Shown here one piece after another: positions 52,562 to 61,964 of a DNA stretch of 64,000 bases. Within the stretch, counting starts at the first letter, position 1. Each line of letters starts with the position of its first letter. A program made the translations under genes and the position numbers. The stretch spans positions 171,377 through 235,376 of the forward strand of contig CAZTYE010000006.1 of NCBI GenBank assembly GCA_964617645.1, written 5' to 3'. This DNA is from JADJGC01 sp964617645 (lineage in GTDB: Bacteria; Zixibacteria; MSB-5A5; CAIYYT01). The notes under the pieces were generated by a model, which was not told the origin of the DNA, ran no database searches, and saw only the letters and a list, made by a program, of their open reading frames with translations.

Positions 52562-53560
52562 CTATACATGAAATTCCAGCACATCGCCGTCCGACACCGG
52601 AAAATCGTTGTGCACGCGCATGCCGTCGTGCTTGCCGGCGCCCCAGATTTTGGCGAATTGTAACTTCTCGGCGAAATCCTTGTGAATCTTGTACGCCGCC
52701 GCTTCGACCGTCGCCGGCGCGGTGAGCACGACCGGATCGTTGAGATCGGCCTCGTGCCCCGGTGTTTTGGTGTAGACACGTAGCAGGTTGAGCGTGTGAA
52801 ACAAATCGCTTTCGAGCTTTTCGATCCCTTCGCGCGTCAGCGCGTTGACTCGGTAAATCGGAAACCGACTGCCAAATTCTTGCCGCAGAAATCCGAGCCG
52901 GATATCGTCTTCGTCCAGATCGCACTTGGTGGCGATCAGAAACGTCTTCTTGTTCACGGCGTCGAGCGAGTACTCCTCTTCGTCTTCGATATGATCCGGC
53001 GCTACCAGACTGATGCGATGTTCTTTGAGAATGTTTAGTACTGCGTTGAGGTCGTCGATCAGATTATCACTCGACAAATCGGCAAAGAGGAAAATCGCAT
53101 CGGCGCGAAACAGCAGCGATGTGACGTAGCCCTCGTACGATTCGAGCGCGATCGGCGGCAGGTCGATCAACTGGAATTTGACATTCTCCCACAGCATCAT
53201 CCCCGGCAGCGGCGCGCGCGTCGTGAACGGATAGTCGGCAATCTCCGGATGCGCATGCGACACCGCCGCCAAAAACTGCGACTTGCCGCAATTCGGCGCG
53301 CCGACCAACGGAATTTGCGCGGCGCCCTCTTTGGGGATATTGTCAAGCCCTTTGTGCTTGCTGCTGCCGACCTTGCCGGACGGCGCCGATTTCAGTTTGG
53401 CGATCTTACCTTTGATTTCGCCTTGCAACCGCTCGGTGCCTTTGTGCTTGGGGATGACCTTGAGCATCTCCTGCAGGCAGGCCATCCGCTCTTTGTCATC
53501 AGTGGCAGCGCGATAGCGCGCCTCGGCGTCCTTGTAAACGGGAGTGAGATTCGCCGGCAT
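52562..53560 (-). CDS. OBG/DRG-type GTPase with TGS domain
   Basis: 332 residues. A helical N-terminus (1-60) is followed by a GTPase domain: the P-loop is GAPNCGKSQFL, switch region DYPFTTRAPLPG, G3 IDLPP (in place of DxxG) and G4 ATKCDLD. The C-terminal TGS domain (about 260-332) shows VVLTAPATVEAAAYKIHKDF and ends in VSDGDVLEFHV. The YPFTT sequence is the OBG/DRG hallmark; these proteins bind ribosomes or RNA. The G3 Gly appears to be replaced by Pro (DLPP), also seen in DRG-like proteins. A single gene. Confidence 0.85.
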   Translation of the reverse strand: MPANLTPVYKDAEARYRAATDDKERMACLQEMLKVIPKHKGTERLQGEIKGKIAKLKSAPSGKVGSSKHKGLDNIPKEGAAQIPLVGAPNCGKSQFLAAVSHAHPEIADYPFTTRAPLPGMMLWENVKFQLIDLPPIALESYEGYVTSLLFRADAIFLFADLSSDNLIDDLNAVLNILKEHRISLVAPDHIEDEEEYSLDAVNKKTFLIATKCDLDEDDIRLGFLRQEFGSRFPIYRVNALTREGIEKLESDLFHTLNLLRVYTKTPGHEADLNDPVVLTAPATVEAAAYKIHKDFAEKLQFAKIWGAGKHDGMRVHNDFPVSDGDVLEFHV

Positions 53561-53661
53561 AGGAATAAGATATGATTGTGAGGGAAGTCGTCAAGGCTCA
53601 GGCGAATGGCAAGCGCCGCGTTCTCTTGCGCTGCAGCGACGCGTTGTGGAAGAAATTGATG

Positions 53662-54456
53662 CTAAATCCGGACCCGGTCGCGCAGCAGCTCGCGGCGATT
53701 GCGGCTCACCCGGTGCTCCGTGCCGTCGCGAATCACGGCGACACACGCGCCGGAATCGTCAAGGCGAAATTCTCTGACCGCCGCCAAATTGATGATCGTC
53801 GTGCGGTGGATGCGCAGAAATCGCTCGGGATCGAGTTTCTGCTCGATCGCGCTGATCGTGGAATACAGCAGGTGTGATTTGCCGTGCGAGTGGATTTCGA
53901 CAAAGTGGTCGACCGAGCGTACCCAATCGATGGCGCCGGCTTCGATCGTGACCGATTGCCGCCCGGTCTTTACGAAGATCCGCTGCAGATAACGGCTTTC
54001 GGCGGATGCCGGCAGCTCGTGACGCCAAAATTCAAGCAGCGACTTGAGACGCGGTTTGAGGAGCTGCCGCTGCGGGCTTGACAAAATCTGCCGCGCTCGC
54101 TCGATCGCCGCGGTGAGTCGCTCGCGGCGAAACGGTTTAAGCAGATAATCGAGGGCGTGATACTCAAACGCCTTAACGGCATACTCGTCGTAGGCCGTCA
54201 CGAAAATCACTACCGGAGGATTAGCCTGGTCGATCTCTTCGAGAACTTCGAATCCGCTTTTCTGTGGCATGCGGATGTCGAGGAAAATCAAATCCGGCTG
54301 CGTCGCGCGCACTGCGGCCACGGCCTCGGCGCCGTCGGCGCATTCGCCGACGACTTCGAGATCGGGGTGATCGGCCAGAAGTTGTTGCAGAAGCGCGCGC
54401 GCCGGCTTTTCATCGTCAACCAGCAACACCCGAATTTTGCTTCGCGAGGAACTCAT
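53662..54456 (-). CDS. LytTR-family response regulator
   Basis: 264 residues from ATG 54456 (the frame opens further upstream at 54477). A receiver domain (about 6-120) has the acidic pair VDDE, the phospho-acceptor Asp in LIFLDIRMPQKSGFEVLEE and the Lys in LLKPF. A LytTR DNA-binding domain (about 160-262) has IFVKTGRQSVTIEAGAIDWV and FLRIHRTTIINLAAV. It overlaps the sensor kinase gene by 41 bases, its evident partner. Such pairs often regulate envelope or exopolysaccharide genes; the targets are not visible. Confidence 0.93.
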   Translation of the reverse strand: MSSSRSKIRVLLVDDEKPARALLQQLLADHPDLEVVGECADGAEAVAAVRATQPDLIFLDIRMPQKSGFEVLEEIDQANPPVVIFVTAYDEYAVKAFEYHALDYLLKPFRRERLTAAIERARQILSSPQRQLLKPRLKSLLEFWRHELPASAESRYLQRIFVKTGRQSVTIEAGAIDWVRSVDHFVEIHSHGKSHLLYSTISAIEQKLDPERFLRIHRTTIINLAAVREFRLDDSGACVAVIRDGTEHRVSRNRRELLRDRVRI

Positions 54457-55618
54457 AACTCGTTTCGGCGACGGCAATCCGTCGATACGGCCATCTTAGT
54501 GTAACTGTGTATGTTTCCGGATCGCGGTCGGTGATTTCGATTGCCGCGCGCTCGCCGTAAATGTGGCCCAAGCGCTCGCGCAAATTGGCTAAACCGAGTC
54601 CGGCGCCCGCATTGCCGGTGAGGACGGCATCGCGATCATTACAGAGTTGAATTACGAGAAATTCGCCTCGACGTTGCGCTAAAATTGACACGGTTACATT
54701 CCCACCACTGCCCGCCGAACCGTGTCGGATGGCGTTTTCGACCAGCGGCTGCAGGAAAAGACTGGGGACTTCGGCCTGAATCGTATCGGAATCGATATCC
54801 CACTCTACTTTCAGTTGCTCGGGAAAGCGCCGCGCCATCACATCGCAATACAGCCTCGTAAACTCCAGCTCGTCGTGCAGCGAAATGACCTGCGCCTGGC
54901 TGCGTTCCAGACTCAAACGCAGCAGCGCCGCCAGATCGGCCAGCGTATCGTAGGCCTCCGAGCGGCGATCGGACAGTACCAACGACGAGATCGTATTCAG
55001 CGAATTGAAGAGAAAATGCGGCTGCAATTGGCTCTTCAAGCGCTCAAGCTGCGCCTGCGTCAACTGCGATTCCAAGGCGGCGTTGCGCCGTTCGCGCTCG
55101 ATATAGCGACGATAGTAGGCAATGCCGTGCTCGATGCCAATGATCATCCAAAACGCCAGGAAGTACCAAGTGAAGTGCATCGTCACGACGAACTCGGCCA
55201 GGTCATCGAATGATCGGATGCGCGGATCGTTGATGATGGAGAGTATGACCGCCGAATACGCCGCCAGATAGCACAGCGTGATGACCACGCTCAGCGATGC
55301 CAGTATGATCAGCCGCCCCGCCCGATTGGAGGCATCGAGTCGAAAACGCGATCCGAGCCAGAGAATTGCCGGTGTAAACAAGCCCCAGACGTACCAGACG
55401 CCCGCTTTCACCGCGAACAATTCCCACCAGGTGTATGGATAATTCCCTTGGGGGAAGAACCACCACACCGTCGCCGACAAAAACGCGACTGCAGTCCACA
55501 ACAGCCACCCGGCGATCCACCGCTGCAGGCGATTTGGAACTAACTCGCGCAATAATTGCAGAGATTCGCTGCGGCTATTGACCGGTTTTACAGTTGGCTG
55601 TTCACTGGTTTCATGCAT
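54416..55618 (-). CDS. LytS/AlgZ-type sensor histidine kinase
   Basis: 400 residues: four membrane helices in the first 180 residues, then the His_kinase domain with the phospho-acceptor region LKSQLQPHFLFNSLNTISSL. The ATPase part (about 290-385) has LQPLVENAIRHGS (N box) and GAGLGLANLRERLGHIYG (G box). It has no periplasmic sensor domain of size. Directly followed, with overlap, by the LytTR regulator. Confidence 0.93.
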   Translation of the reverse strand: MHETSEQPTVKPVNSRSESLQLLRELVPNRLQRWIAGWLLWTAVAFLSATVWWFFPQGNYPYTWWELFAVKAGVWYVWGLFTPAILWLGSRFRLDASNRAGRLIILASLSVVITLCYLAAYSAVILSIINDPRIRSFDDLAEFVVTMHFTWYFLAFWMIIGIEHGIAYYRRYIERERRNAALESQLTQAQLERLKSQLQPHFLFNSLNTISSLVLSDRRSEAYDTLADLAALLRLSLERSQAQVISLHDELEFTRLYCDVMARRFPEQLKVEWDIDSDTIQAEVPSLFLQPLVENAIRHGSAGSGGNVTVSILAQRRGEFLVIQLCNDRDAVLTGNAGAGLGLANLRERLGHIYGERAAIEITDRDPETYTVTLRWPYRRIAVAETSYEFLAKQNSGVAG

Positions 55619-55759
55619 CGACTAAGTCCATCTTCCGGTATGCGGTACATCTTTATAACGAGCCGGTCCCGCGATTGTTCAGCGCTTTTCGGCGGCGCTT
55701 AAGACTCTTTGAGAAGCCCGGCGCCGCCATTTTCGCTGCTCTTTTGCTGTCCGCAGACT

Positions 55760-57775
55760 CTAAGGGCAAGCCGCACAGGGCGCTGTGCCACCGGAGAATA
55801 TGTAATTAATCAGATACACGGCGTCAGCGATCGAAACACCGCCACTGCAATCGGCATCGCCGGCAATCAGCGGATTCGGCGGCGTTCCACCCGAGAAAAT
55901 GTAATTGATCAAATACACGGCATCCGCGATTGAGATCGCCCCATTGCCGTCGGCGTCGCCGCAGACATAATCGCAAGCGTCACCCACACCGTTATTGTTG
56001 CCGTCCTCCTGGCCGGGATTGGCGTCGTTGGGGCAGTTGTCGCAAACATTGCCGACGCCGTCAGCGTCATTGTCGGCTTGATCGGTATTGAGATCGGCCG
56101 GACAATTATCGCAAGCATCGCCGCGAGTGTCGCCGTCGCCGTCGCTTTGGAAGTAGTTCGCGGCATTGACGCAATTGTCGCAAGCATCGCCAATCAAGTC
56201 GCCGTCGGCATCAGCTTGCGAGGCGTTGGGCGTCGCCGGGCAATTATCGGTGCAACCGACGCCGTCACCGTCGGCGTCCTCACACTGTTCAACGATAAGC
56301 AGCGTCTGGTTGACCGAAACATCCGTGGTATCAAAATCGATCCCCGATGGCCACTCCACGCGCAGCGAATCGATATCCGCCGCGTCGCCAAGCCCAAAGT
56401 GGATTTCCAGCGCGCTGTGCCCGCAGAAAGTGTTGCCGGCGGAAATGTCGCGCGTTTGCCACTTCGGCACGCCGCCGATCACGGCCTTCAGCCACACCCG
56501 GGCGCCGATTGCGCTGCGATTCGAAAGCCCGCCCTGAAGTTTGATCTTGATCCACTTGTTGCTTCCGGAATAGTCGTTGCGCAGCAGCGTGCGTTTCGGC
56601 GCGCCCCAGCCAACGAGAAACATGTCGATATCACCGTCGTTGTCGTAGTCGCCGGAAGTGCCACCCGCTTCCTGCACGCTCGGCACGACGTGGGCGCCGA
56701 CCGTTTCTCCGGTGAAATTACCCGCGCCGTCGTTGATATAAGAGTTATTGGGTCCAAGATTGACAACGTAGCAGTCAAGGTCGCCGTCGTTGTCGAAATC
56801 CTGCCAGATCTGCGAAAGCGAAACTCGCTCGTCATCCGTGATCGGGCTTCCCGAGAGTTCAGTATAGCTTCCGCTGTCATTGCGATAGAGATCGTTGGCC
56901 CGATACGCGGCTGCACCGCCGCCCCAATTGGTGCGGTAGGCATCCAAATCGTGGTCATTATCGATGTCGATCCAATTCCAAACTTGGCCGTCGCCCAAGT
57001 CGGTGGCGATTGGCACAGTCGTGATGCGTTCAAAGCCCGGAAATCCCGTTTCCACCAACAGATTGCGATAGAGGTCGTCCAGCCCGGGACTGGACGTGGC
57101 CGGTCCCGATCCGACGAAGTAGTCGATATCGCCATCGAGGTCGTAGTCGGCCCAGTTACCGGAAGTATATGGATTCAGGCCGGTAACGACGACGCCGGTA
57201 TCGATCAGTTCAAACGCGAAATCCGGCGGACCTTGATTGCGAAGCATCCGGTTTGGACGCTGCGTCCCGGGCATGAAACCGTTCGGAAAAGTGATCGCGA
57301 TATCGAGATCGCCGTCATTGTCGTAATCACCCCAGGCCGGGCTCCAGCCCCGCAGGTCATTCGTGCCCATCAGACCGGTGGCCACCTGCGTAAACGTGCC
57401 GCCGGTGTTCTTGTACAGGGCGCCGTTTTGCGCGCCGGCGAGGAAACAATCGGGATCGCCGTCGTTGTCGTAATCGCCCCACGTAACGCCGATCGCAAAG
57501 AAAGTCTCACTGGACATAGGCGTTCCGGTAATGCCGGCGAAACTCCCACCGCCCAGATTTCGGTACAGCTTGCTTGCCAGATTATCGACGACAAAGAGGT
57601 CGAGCAGGCCGTCATTGTCGTAATCGACGAAGGCGGTACCGGTGTAGGTTGCGGAAGTCTGATCGGTGACCACCGGGTTTGCCGGATCGGTGACCTTTGT
57701 CCACGTTGTTTGGGCGCCGGCGGTCGCCGACAAAAGCGTGATTGTCAGCGCGGCGTGCTTGATCCAAGTGCTCAT
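55760..57775 (-). CDS. Exported FG-GAP/ASPIC protein with TSP3 repeats and dockerin
   Basis: 671 residues from ATG 57775 with GGAG 8 bases upstream; the longer open frame upstream is not needed. A signal peptide (LTITLLSATAGAQ) is followed by FG-GAP/VCBS repeats (about 30-370, FVDYDNDGLLDLFVVDN). An ASPIC/UnbV-like domain comes next (about 385-480, SNRSAIGARVWLKAV, EIHFGLGDAADIDSLRVEWP). Then thrombospondin type 3 repeats (about 490-605) and a duplicated dockerin at the C-terminus (GDADGNGAISIADAVYLINY, GDADCSGGVSIADAVYLINY). This is the fourth dockerin protein in the window. Function unknown; surface or matrix exposure is inferred. Confidence 0.88.
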   Translation of the reverse strand: MSTWIKHAALTITLLSATAGAQTTWTKVTDPANPVVTDQTSATYTGTAFVDYDNDGLLDLFVVDNLASKLYRNLGGGSFAGITGTPMSSETFFAIGVTWGDYDNDGDPDCFLAGAQNGALYKNTGGTFTQVATGLMGTNDLRGWSPAWGDYDNDGDLDIAITFPNGFMPGTQRPNRMLRNQGPPDFAFELIDTGVVVTGLNPYTSGNWADYDLDGDIDYFVGSGPATSSPGLDDLYRNLLVETGFPGFERITTVPIATDLGDGQVWNWIDIDNDHDLDAYRTNWGGGAAAYRANDLYRNDSGSYTELSGSPITDDERVSLSQIWQDFDNDGDLDCYVVNLGPNNSYINDGAGNFTGETVGAHVVPSVQEAGGTSGDYDNDGDIDMFLVGWGAPKRTLLRNDYSGSNKWIKIKLQGGLSNRSAIGARVWLKAVIGGVPKWQTRDISAGNTFCGHSALEIHFGLGDAADIDSLRVEWPSGIDFDTTDVSVNQTLLIVEQCEDADGDGVGCTDNCPATPNASQADADGDLIGDACDNCVNAANYFQSDGDGDTRGDACDNCPADLNTDQADNDADGVGNVCDNCPNDANPGQEDGNNNGVGDACDYVCGDADGNGAISIADAVYLINYIFSGGTPPNPLIAGDADCSGGVSIADAVYLINYIFSGGTAPCAACP

Positions 57776-57975
57776 TCGTTCTGCTCCTATTCTGGTTGCT
57801 TGGGGAGTGAACGGACGAATATCAGCAATGGTCAATCTCATTGCGCGAACGGAAGAATTCAGTTCGCGAACGGATTGAGATCAAGCCGCTTTTGCCCCTT
57901 GATCCGTTTGCGTTCAAGTCCTTTATTGGCGCAGATAAGATTCTGCGCCGCCGGCGCTCGTTAACTGGAGCCGAA

Positions 57976-58488
57976 ATGACGACGACTAAACTTTCCCTTG
58001 CCGACGCCCTGATGAAGGCCGCGATGGCCGAACGCGAAGGCCACAGCTTCTATATGATGGCCGCCAACACCACGACCGATCCCAAGGGCAAACAGGTTTT
58101 CGAACAACTGGCGCACGAAGAGATGGAACACTTGAGTTTCCTCAAGACTCATTACGAGTCGGTGCAGCAGACCGGCAAACTGGCGGAGTCAACCAGCTTG
58201 AACAAGCCGCAGGACTTTGCGGGCGCGTTTCCGATTTTCAGCGAGGACATCAAAGCGCGCCTTGCGTCGGCGCATTTCGAGATGAGCGCGTTGGCGATTG
58301 GCATTCAACTTGAGTTGGACGCGATGAAGTTCTACAAGGAGCAGTCGGAGACTACGGACTTGCCGGAAGCCAGAAAATTTTTCGCCGAGCTTGCGGCGTG
58401 GGAAACCGGACACTATCAAACGCTACTCCGGCAACAAGAACAACTCAAGGGCGATTATTGGAGCGACGCCGGGTTCTCGCCGTTTTAG
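57976..58488 (+). CDS. Ferritin-like/rubrerythrin-type diiron protein
   Basis: 170 residues from ATG 57976 with TGGAG 5 bases upstream. Four-helix ferritin-like fold with the diiron ligands visible: Glu in AEREGHSFY, ExxH in HEEMEHLSFL, Glu in QLELDAMKFY, and ExxH in WETGHYQTLL. The rubredoxin domain of true rubrerythrins is absent. It probably handles peroxide or iron in the cytoplasm. It opens the right-hand plus-strand run, 9 bases before the DUF3052 gene. Confidence 0.87.
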   Translation: MTTTKLSLADALMKAAMAEREGHSFYMMAANTTTDPKGKQVFEQLAHEEMEHLSFLKTHYESVQQTGKLAESTSLNKPQDFAGAFPIFSEDIKARLASAHFEMSALAIGIQLELDAMKFYKEQSETTDLPEARKFFAELAAWETGHYQTLLRQQEQLKGDYWSDAGFSPF

Positions 58489-58497
58489 CTTGGAGTT

Positions 58498-58902
58498 ATG
58501 GCCGGATATTCACAAACTTCACTGCTCAAGAAATTGGGCATCAAACCCGGATTTCGTGTCGTGTTCCTCTACCCGCCGCCGAGCTTCCTCGGTGAACTTG
58601 GCGAGCTTCCCGACGGCGTGCAGATAACGACGACGCGCAGCTCGCAAATCGATTTCATTCATCTATTCGTGACTCAACGGTCGCGGCTCATTAGCCAATT
58701 GCAAAGCCTCATGACGAAGATTCGTCCCGACGGTATGATCTGGGTTTCGTGGCCGAAGAAGGCATCGAAGGTGTCGACCGACATCACGGAAGATGTCATC
58801 CGCGAAATCGCTCTTCCTCTCGGTCTCGTCGATATCAAAGTCTGCGCCATTGACGAAGTCTGGTCAGGATTGAAGCTGGTGATTCGCAAGAACCGGCGCT
58901 AA
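58498..58902 (+). CDS. DUF3052 family protein
   Basis: 134 residues. It reads as one conserved domain: GYSQTSLLKKLGIKPGFRV, then a central DFIHLFV and the MIWVSWPKKASKV motif, ending VCAIDEVWSGLKLVIRKN. Members of DUF3052 are short cytoplasmic proteins without an established function. It lies between the ferritin-like gene and tgt. Confidence 0.82.
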   Translation: MAGYSQTSLLKKLGIKPGFRVVFLYPPPSFLGELGELPDGVQITTTRSSQIDFIHLFVTQRSRLISQLQSLMTKIRPDGMIWVSWPKKASKVSTDITEDVIREIALPLGLVDIKVCAIDEVWSGLKLVIRKNRR

Positions 58903-58955
58903 ATCGGATGGGCAGCCGCTTGTCGAATTGAGCGCTACTGCTATATTCTGCTTTG

Positions 58956-60134
58956 ATGTCGAGCGACTTTTCCTTCCACCTTCAGGCACAGTCCGGTCGC
59001 GCCCGTGCCGGATTGATCACAACCGCGCACGGCGAGATCGAAACGCCGATCTTCATGCCGGTCGGCACCGCGGCATCGGTCAAGACGCTCGATGCCGACG
59101 ATCTCCGCTACGTCGGCGCGCAAATCATTCTCGGGAACACTTATCATCTTTATCTGCGGCCGGGTATCGAGATTATCCGCGACGCCGGCGGTTTGGCGCG
59201 ATTTAACGGCTGGCGCGGTCCGACGTTAACTGATTCGGGCGGCTATCAGGCTTTTTCGCTCAAGGAACTGCGCAAGATCACCGAAGACGGCATCCACTTC
59301 CGCTCGAACATCGACGGCTCGGCGCATTTGTTCACGCCCGAATCGACGCTCGATGTGCAAGCGGCGATCGGCGCGGACATCATAATGCCGCTGGATGTCT
59401 GTATCGAGTACCCCTGCACCCATGAAGAAGCTGCCCGCGCCGAGCGGCAAACGCTGCGCTGGCTCGAGCGCTCGAAGAAACATTGGCGGGGCATTCGCGA
59501 AGGAACATGTTCGAACCGGACATCCGATTGCCCAACCGTCGGCAATTTTGCTCCGACGATGTTTGGCATCGTGCAAGGCTCCGTCTATCCTGATTTGCGT
59601 GAGATTTCGGCGCGAAGCATGATCGAACTCGATCTTCCCGGTTACGCCATCGGCGGTCTGTCGGTCGGCGAACCGAAGAGCGAGATGTTTCCGATTCTCG
59701 AAACGCTCGATCCCATCCTGCCCAAGAACAAACCGCGTTATCTGATGGGTGTCGGCACGCCGGCGGATCTGGTTCTTGCGATCGAACGCGGGGTCGACAT
59801 GTTCGACTGCGTCATGCCGACGCGCAACGCCCGCAACGGAACGGCCTTCACGCGCTTCGGACGGCTCAATGTAAAGCTGGCGCAGTTTGCGCAGGATTAT
59901 CGCCCGATCGATGAACAGTGTGATTGCCTTTGTTGTCGCAATTATAGTCGCGCCTACCTAAGGCACTTGATCAACGTCGGCGAGATCGCCGGCATGCGTC
60001 TCTTGACAATCCATAACCTCTTCATGTATCTTGAATTAGTTCGCTCGGCGCGCAAGGCCGTCTTGGCCGGTGACTTCCCGGCATTCAAAGCGGCCTTTTT
60101 CCGTTTCTATCACGATGACGCCGATGTCGTATAA
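58956..60134 (+). CDS. tgt: Queuine/preQ1 tRNA-ribosyltransferase
   Basis: 392 residues from ATG 58956 (TTG directly upstream is also in frame). It shows TPIFMPVGTAASVKTL, the active-site DSGGYQAFSL (Tyr where many enzymes have Phe), the substrate loop FGIVQGSVY, GYAIGGLSVGEP, the nucleophile region DMFDCVMPTRNARNG, and the zinc site CDCLCC plus a His about 12 residues on. It exchanges guanine 34 in tRNA for preQ1 on the way to queuosine. A short insertion (about residues 186-196, TCSNRTSDCP) contains two extra cysteines. Followed after 15 bases by yajC, a common arrangement. Confidence 0.96.
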   Translation: MSSDFSFHLQAQSGRARAGLITTAHGEIETPIFMPVGTAASVKTLDADDLRYVGAQIILGNTYHLYLRPGIEIIRDAGGLARFNGWRGPTLTDSGGYQAFSLKELRKITEDGIHFRSNIDGSAHLFTPESTLDVQAAIGADIIMPLDVCIEYPCTHEEAARAERQTLRWLERSKKHWRGIREGTCSNRTSDCPTVGNFAPTMFGIVQGSVYPDLREISARSMIELDLPGYAIGGLSVGEPKSEMFPILETLDPILPKNKPRYLMGVGTPADLVLAIERGVDMFDCVMPTRNARNGTAFTRFGRLNVKLAQFAQDYRPIDEQCDCLCCRNYSRAYLRHLINVGEIAGMRLLTIHNLFMYLELVRSARKAVLAGDFPAFKAAFFRFYHDDADVV

Positions 60135-60149
60135 AGACTGGAGGGATTC

Positions 60150-60470
60150 TTGTTGTCTGAATTCTTGTTGATGGCGCCGCCGGCCGGCGGTTCCGGTGGC
60201 GGAGGCGGCAGTATATTAGGGATGCTTCTGCCGTTCCTGCTGATGTTCGTCGTCTTGTATTTCTTGATGATCCGCCCGCAGCAAAAGCGCTCGAAGGAAC
60301 ATCAGAAGATGCTCACGGAGTTGAAGAAGGGTGATAAGGTAGTCACTACCGGCGGGATGTTCGGCACGGTGTTTGGCTTTCCGGAAGACGAGAGTAAAAT
60401 TATCATCAAAGTTTCCGATGAAGTCAAATTAGAGTTCATGAAGTCATCGATTGCCCAGAAAGTGGGATAA
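60150..60470 (+). CDS. yajC: Preprotein translocase subunit YajC
   Basis: 106 residues. Initiation is at TTG 60150 or the next TTG 60153; GGAGGG at 60140-60145 is 4 or 7 bases away, so the second fits better. A Gly-rich N-terminus leads into one membrane helix (about 25-45, LLPFLLMFVVLYFLMIRPQQKR), followed by the soluble domain KKGDKVVTTGGMFGTV. YajC associates with SecDF-SecYEG. No secD or secF is near. Confidence 0.95.
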   Translation: MLSEFLLMAPPAGGSGGGGGSILGMLLPFLLMFVVLYFLMIRPQQKRSKEHQKMLTELKKGDKVVTTGGMFGTVFGFPEDESKIIIKVSDEVKLEFMKSSIAQKVG

Positions 60471-60477
60471 GACGAAG

Positions 60478-60984
60478 TTGGTCAGACAGAGTATTGTCAT
60501 CTACGGCGATGAGACCCTGCGCGCCAAGTGCACGCCGGTCAAAGAGATCACTCCTGATCTCAAAGAGTTCATTGCCGAGATGTTTGTCACGCTCAAGAAG
60601 GTGAAAGGGATCGGTCTGTCGGCGCCGCAAGTTGGCATCACCGAACGGTTTTTCGTGCTCGACATGAGTTCCTATTCGCTCGAGCTTGACAAGCTGGTGC
60701 TCATCAACCCGGAAATACTGACCACCTCGGGAGAACAGTGCGGCGAGGAAGGCTGCCTGTCGTTTCCCGGGCTCTATTTGGAAGTAACGCGACCCGCCGA
60801 GGTCGTTTGCCGTTATACCGACTTGGAGGGCAAGACGCAGGTTGTGCGCGCGGAAGGACTATTTGCGCGCGCGATCATGCACGAGAACGACCATCTCGAT
60901 GGTGTGTTGTTCATCGACCATATCGAGTCGTCGGAACGGGAAATGATCGCCGGGAAGCTGAAGAAAATAAAGGTTTCATCATAA
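60478..60984 (+). CDS. def: Peptide deformylase
   Basis: 168 residues from TTG 60478; the frame stays open into yajC but this start gives the normal N-terminus (IVIYGDETLR). The three family motifs are intact: GIGLSAPQVGI, EGCLSFPG with the metal Cys, and HENDHLDG (HExxH form) for the other metal ligands. It removes the N-formyl group from new proteins. It is followed by fmt, its functional counterpart, after 17 bases. Confidence 0.95.
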   Translation: MVRQSIVIYGDETLRAKCTPVKEITPDLKEFIAEMFVTLKKVKGIGLSAPQVGITERFFVLDMSSYSLELDKLVLINPEILTTSGEQCGEEGCLSFPGLYLEVTRPAEVVCRYTDLEGKTQVVRAEGLFARAIMHENDHLDGVLFIDHIESSEREMIAGKLKKIKVSS

Positions 60985-61001
60985 GATTCGTAGCACTCTG
61001 G

Positions 61002-61943
61002 ATGCGGTTGGTTTTTTTCGGTACGCCCAGATTCGCGCAGGTGGCGTTGGAACGGCTATTGCAGTCGCGCCATCAAGTTTTAGCCGTGGTCACGACTCCC
61101 GACAAACCCGCGGGTCGTGGTCGTCAAACGCGGTCCTCCGAGGTCAAACTCGCGGCCGAGGCTCATCAACTCGAGGTTATGCAGCCGGAAAAATTGCTCG
61201 ATGCCGGATTCCTCAAACGCCTGGCGGAACTCACCGCTGAACTCTTCGTGGTCGTGGCGTTTCGGATTCTGCCGGAAAAGCTCTTCGCGCTGGCCCCCAA
61301 GGGCGCGATAAATCTGCATGCCTCGCTTCTGCCCCGATATCGCGGCGCCGCGCCAATCGAGCGCGCGCTGATCGCCGGGGAGACTGTCACCGGTGTCACG
61401 ACTTTTCAGATCGCCCGAGCGGTCGACACCGGCGGCATCTTGATGCGCCGTGAAGTTCCGATCCGCCCCGACGATACATACGAAGATTTGTATCCTCGAC
61501 TGGCGGAAGTCGGAGCGGAGGTATTAGTCGAGACCATTGACGGCCTCGAATCCGGCATTTTGCGGACGCTGCCGCAGAATGACCGGCTCGCCACGGCGGC
61601 GCCCAAGATCAAACCCGAAGACAGTCCGATTGATTGGTCGCGCCCGGCGGGCGCGATCGTGAATCAGATTCGCGGACTGGCGGGTTCTCAGGACGCCTAC
61701 ACTCAACTTGAGGGCAAACGCCTCAAGATCCTGCGCGCACAGATTATGGAGTCACTAACACCGGCACATCCGCCCGGCGAAATCATTGCCGCCGACCCGA
61801 AACAGGGTCTGGTGGTGGCTGCCGGCAACGGCGCGGTGCGACTCCTGGAAGTCTGTCTGGAAGGGAAAAAACGTATGGACGCGGCGGCCTTTCTTAACGG
61901 CCAGCGTCTGACGCCCGGTACCGTATTGCTCTCCGCATCCTGA
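61002..61943 (+). CDS. fmt: Methionyl-tRNA formyltransferase
   Basis: 313 residues from ATG 61002. The N-terminal formyltransferase domain has MRLVFFGTPRFAQVALERLL, the catalytic NLHASLLPRYRGAAPI (Asn-His) and GVTTFQIARAVDTGGIL with Asp. The C-terminal tRNA-binding OB-fold spans about 205-310. It formylates initiator Met-tRNA. The frame extends upstream over def, but that part is only an out-of-frame reading of the deformylase gene. Confidence 0.96.
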   Translation: MRLVFFGTPRFAQVALERLLQSRHQVLAVVTTPDKPAGRGRQTRSSEVKLAAEAHQLEVMQPEKLLDAGFLKRLAELTAELFVVVAFRILPEKLFALAPKGAINLHASLLPRYRGAAPIERALIAGETVTGVTTFQIARAVDTGGILMRREVPIRPDDTYEDLYPRLAEVGAEVLVETIDGLESGILRTLPQNDRLATAAPKIKPEDSPIDWSRPAGAIVNQIRGLAGSQDAYTQLEGKRLKILRAQIMESLTPAHPPGEIIAADPKQGLVVAAGNGAVRLLEVCLEGKKRMDAAAFLNGQRLTPGTVLLSAS

Positions 61944-61964
61944 CGGTTGTCAGGAGCAGCATAA

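Noticed and set aside
56078..57964. 628-codon plus-strand frame opposite the FG-GAP/dockerin gene
   Set aside because: It mirrors Asp/Asn/Gly-rich calcium repeats, whose codons lack stops on the other strand. The translation is low-complexity Val/Ile/Ala and matches no family.
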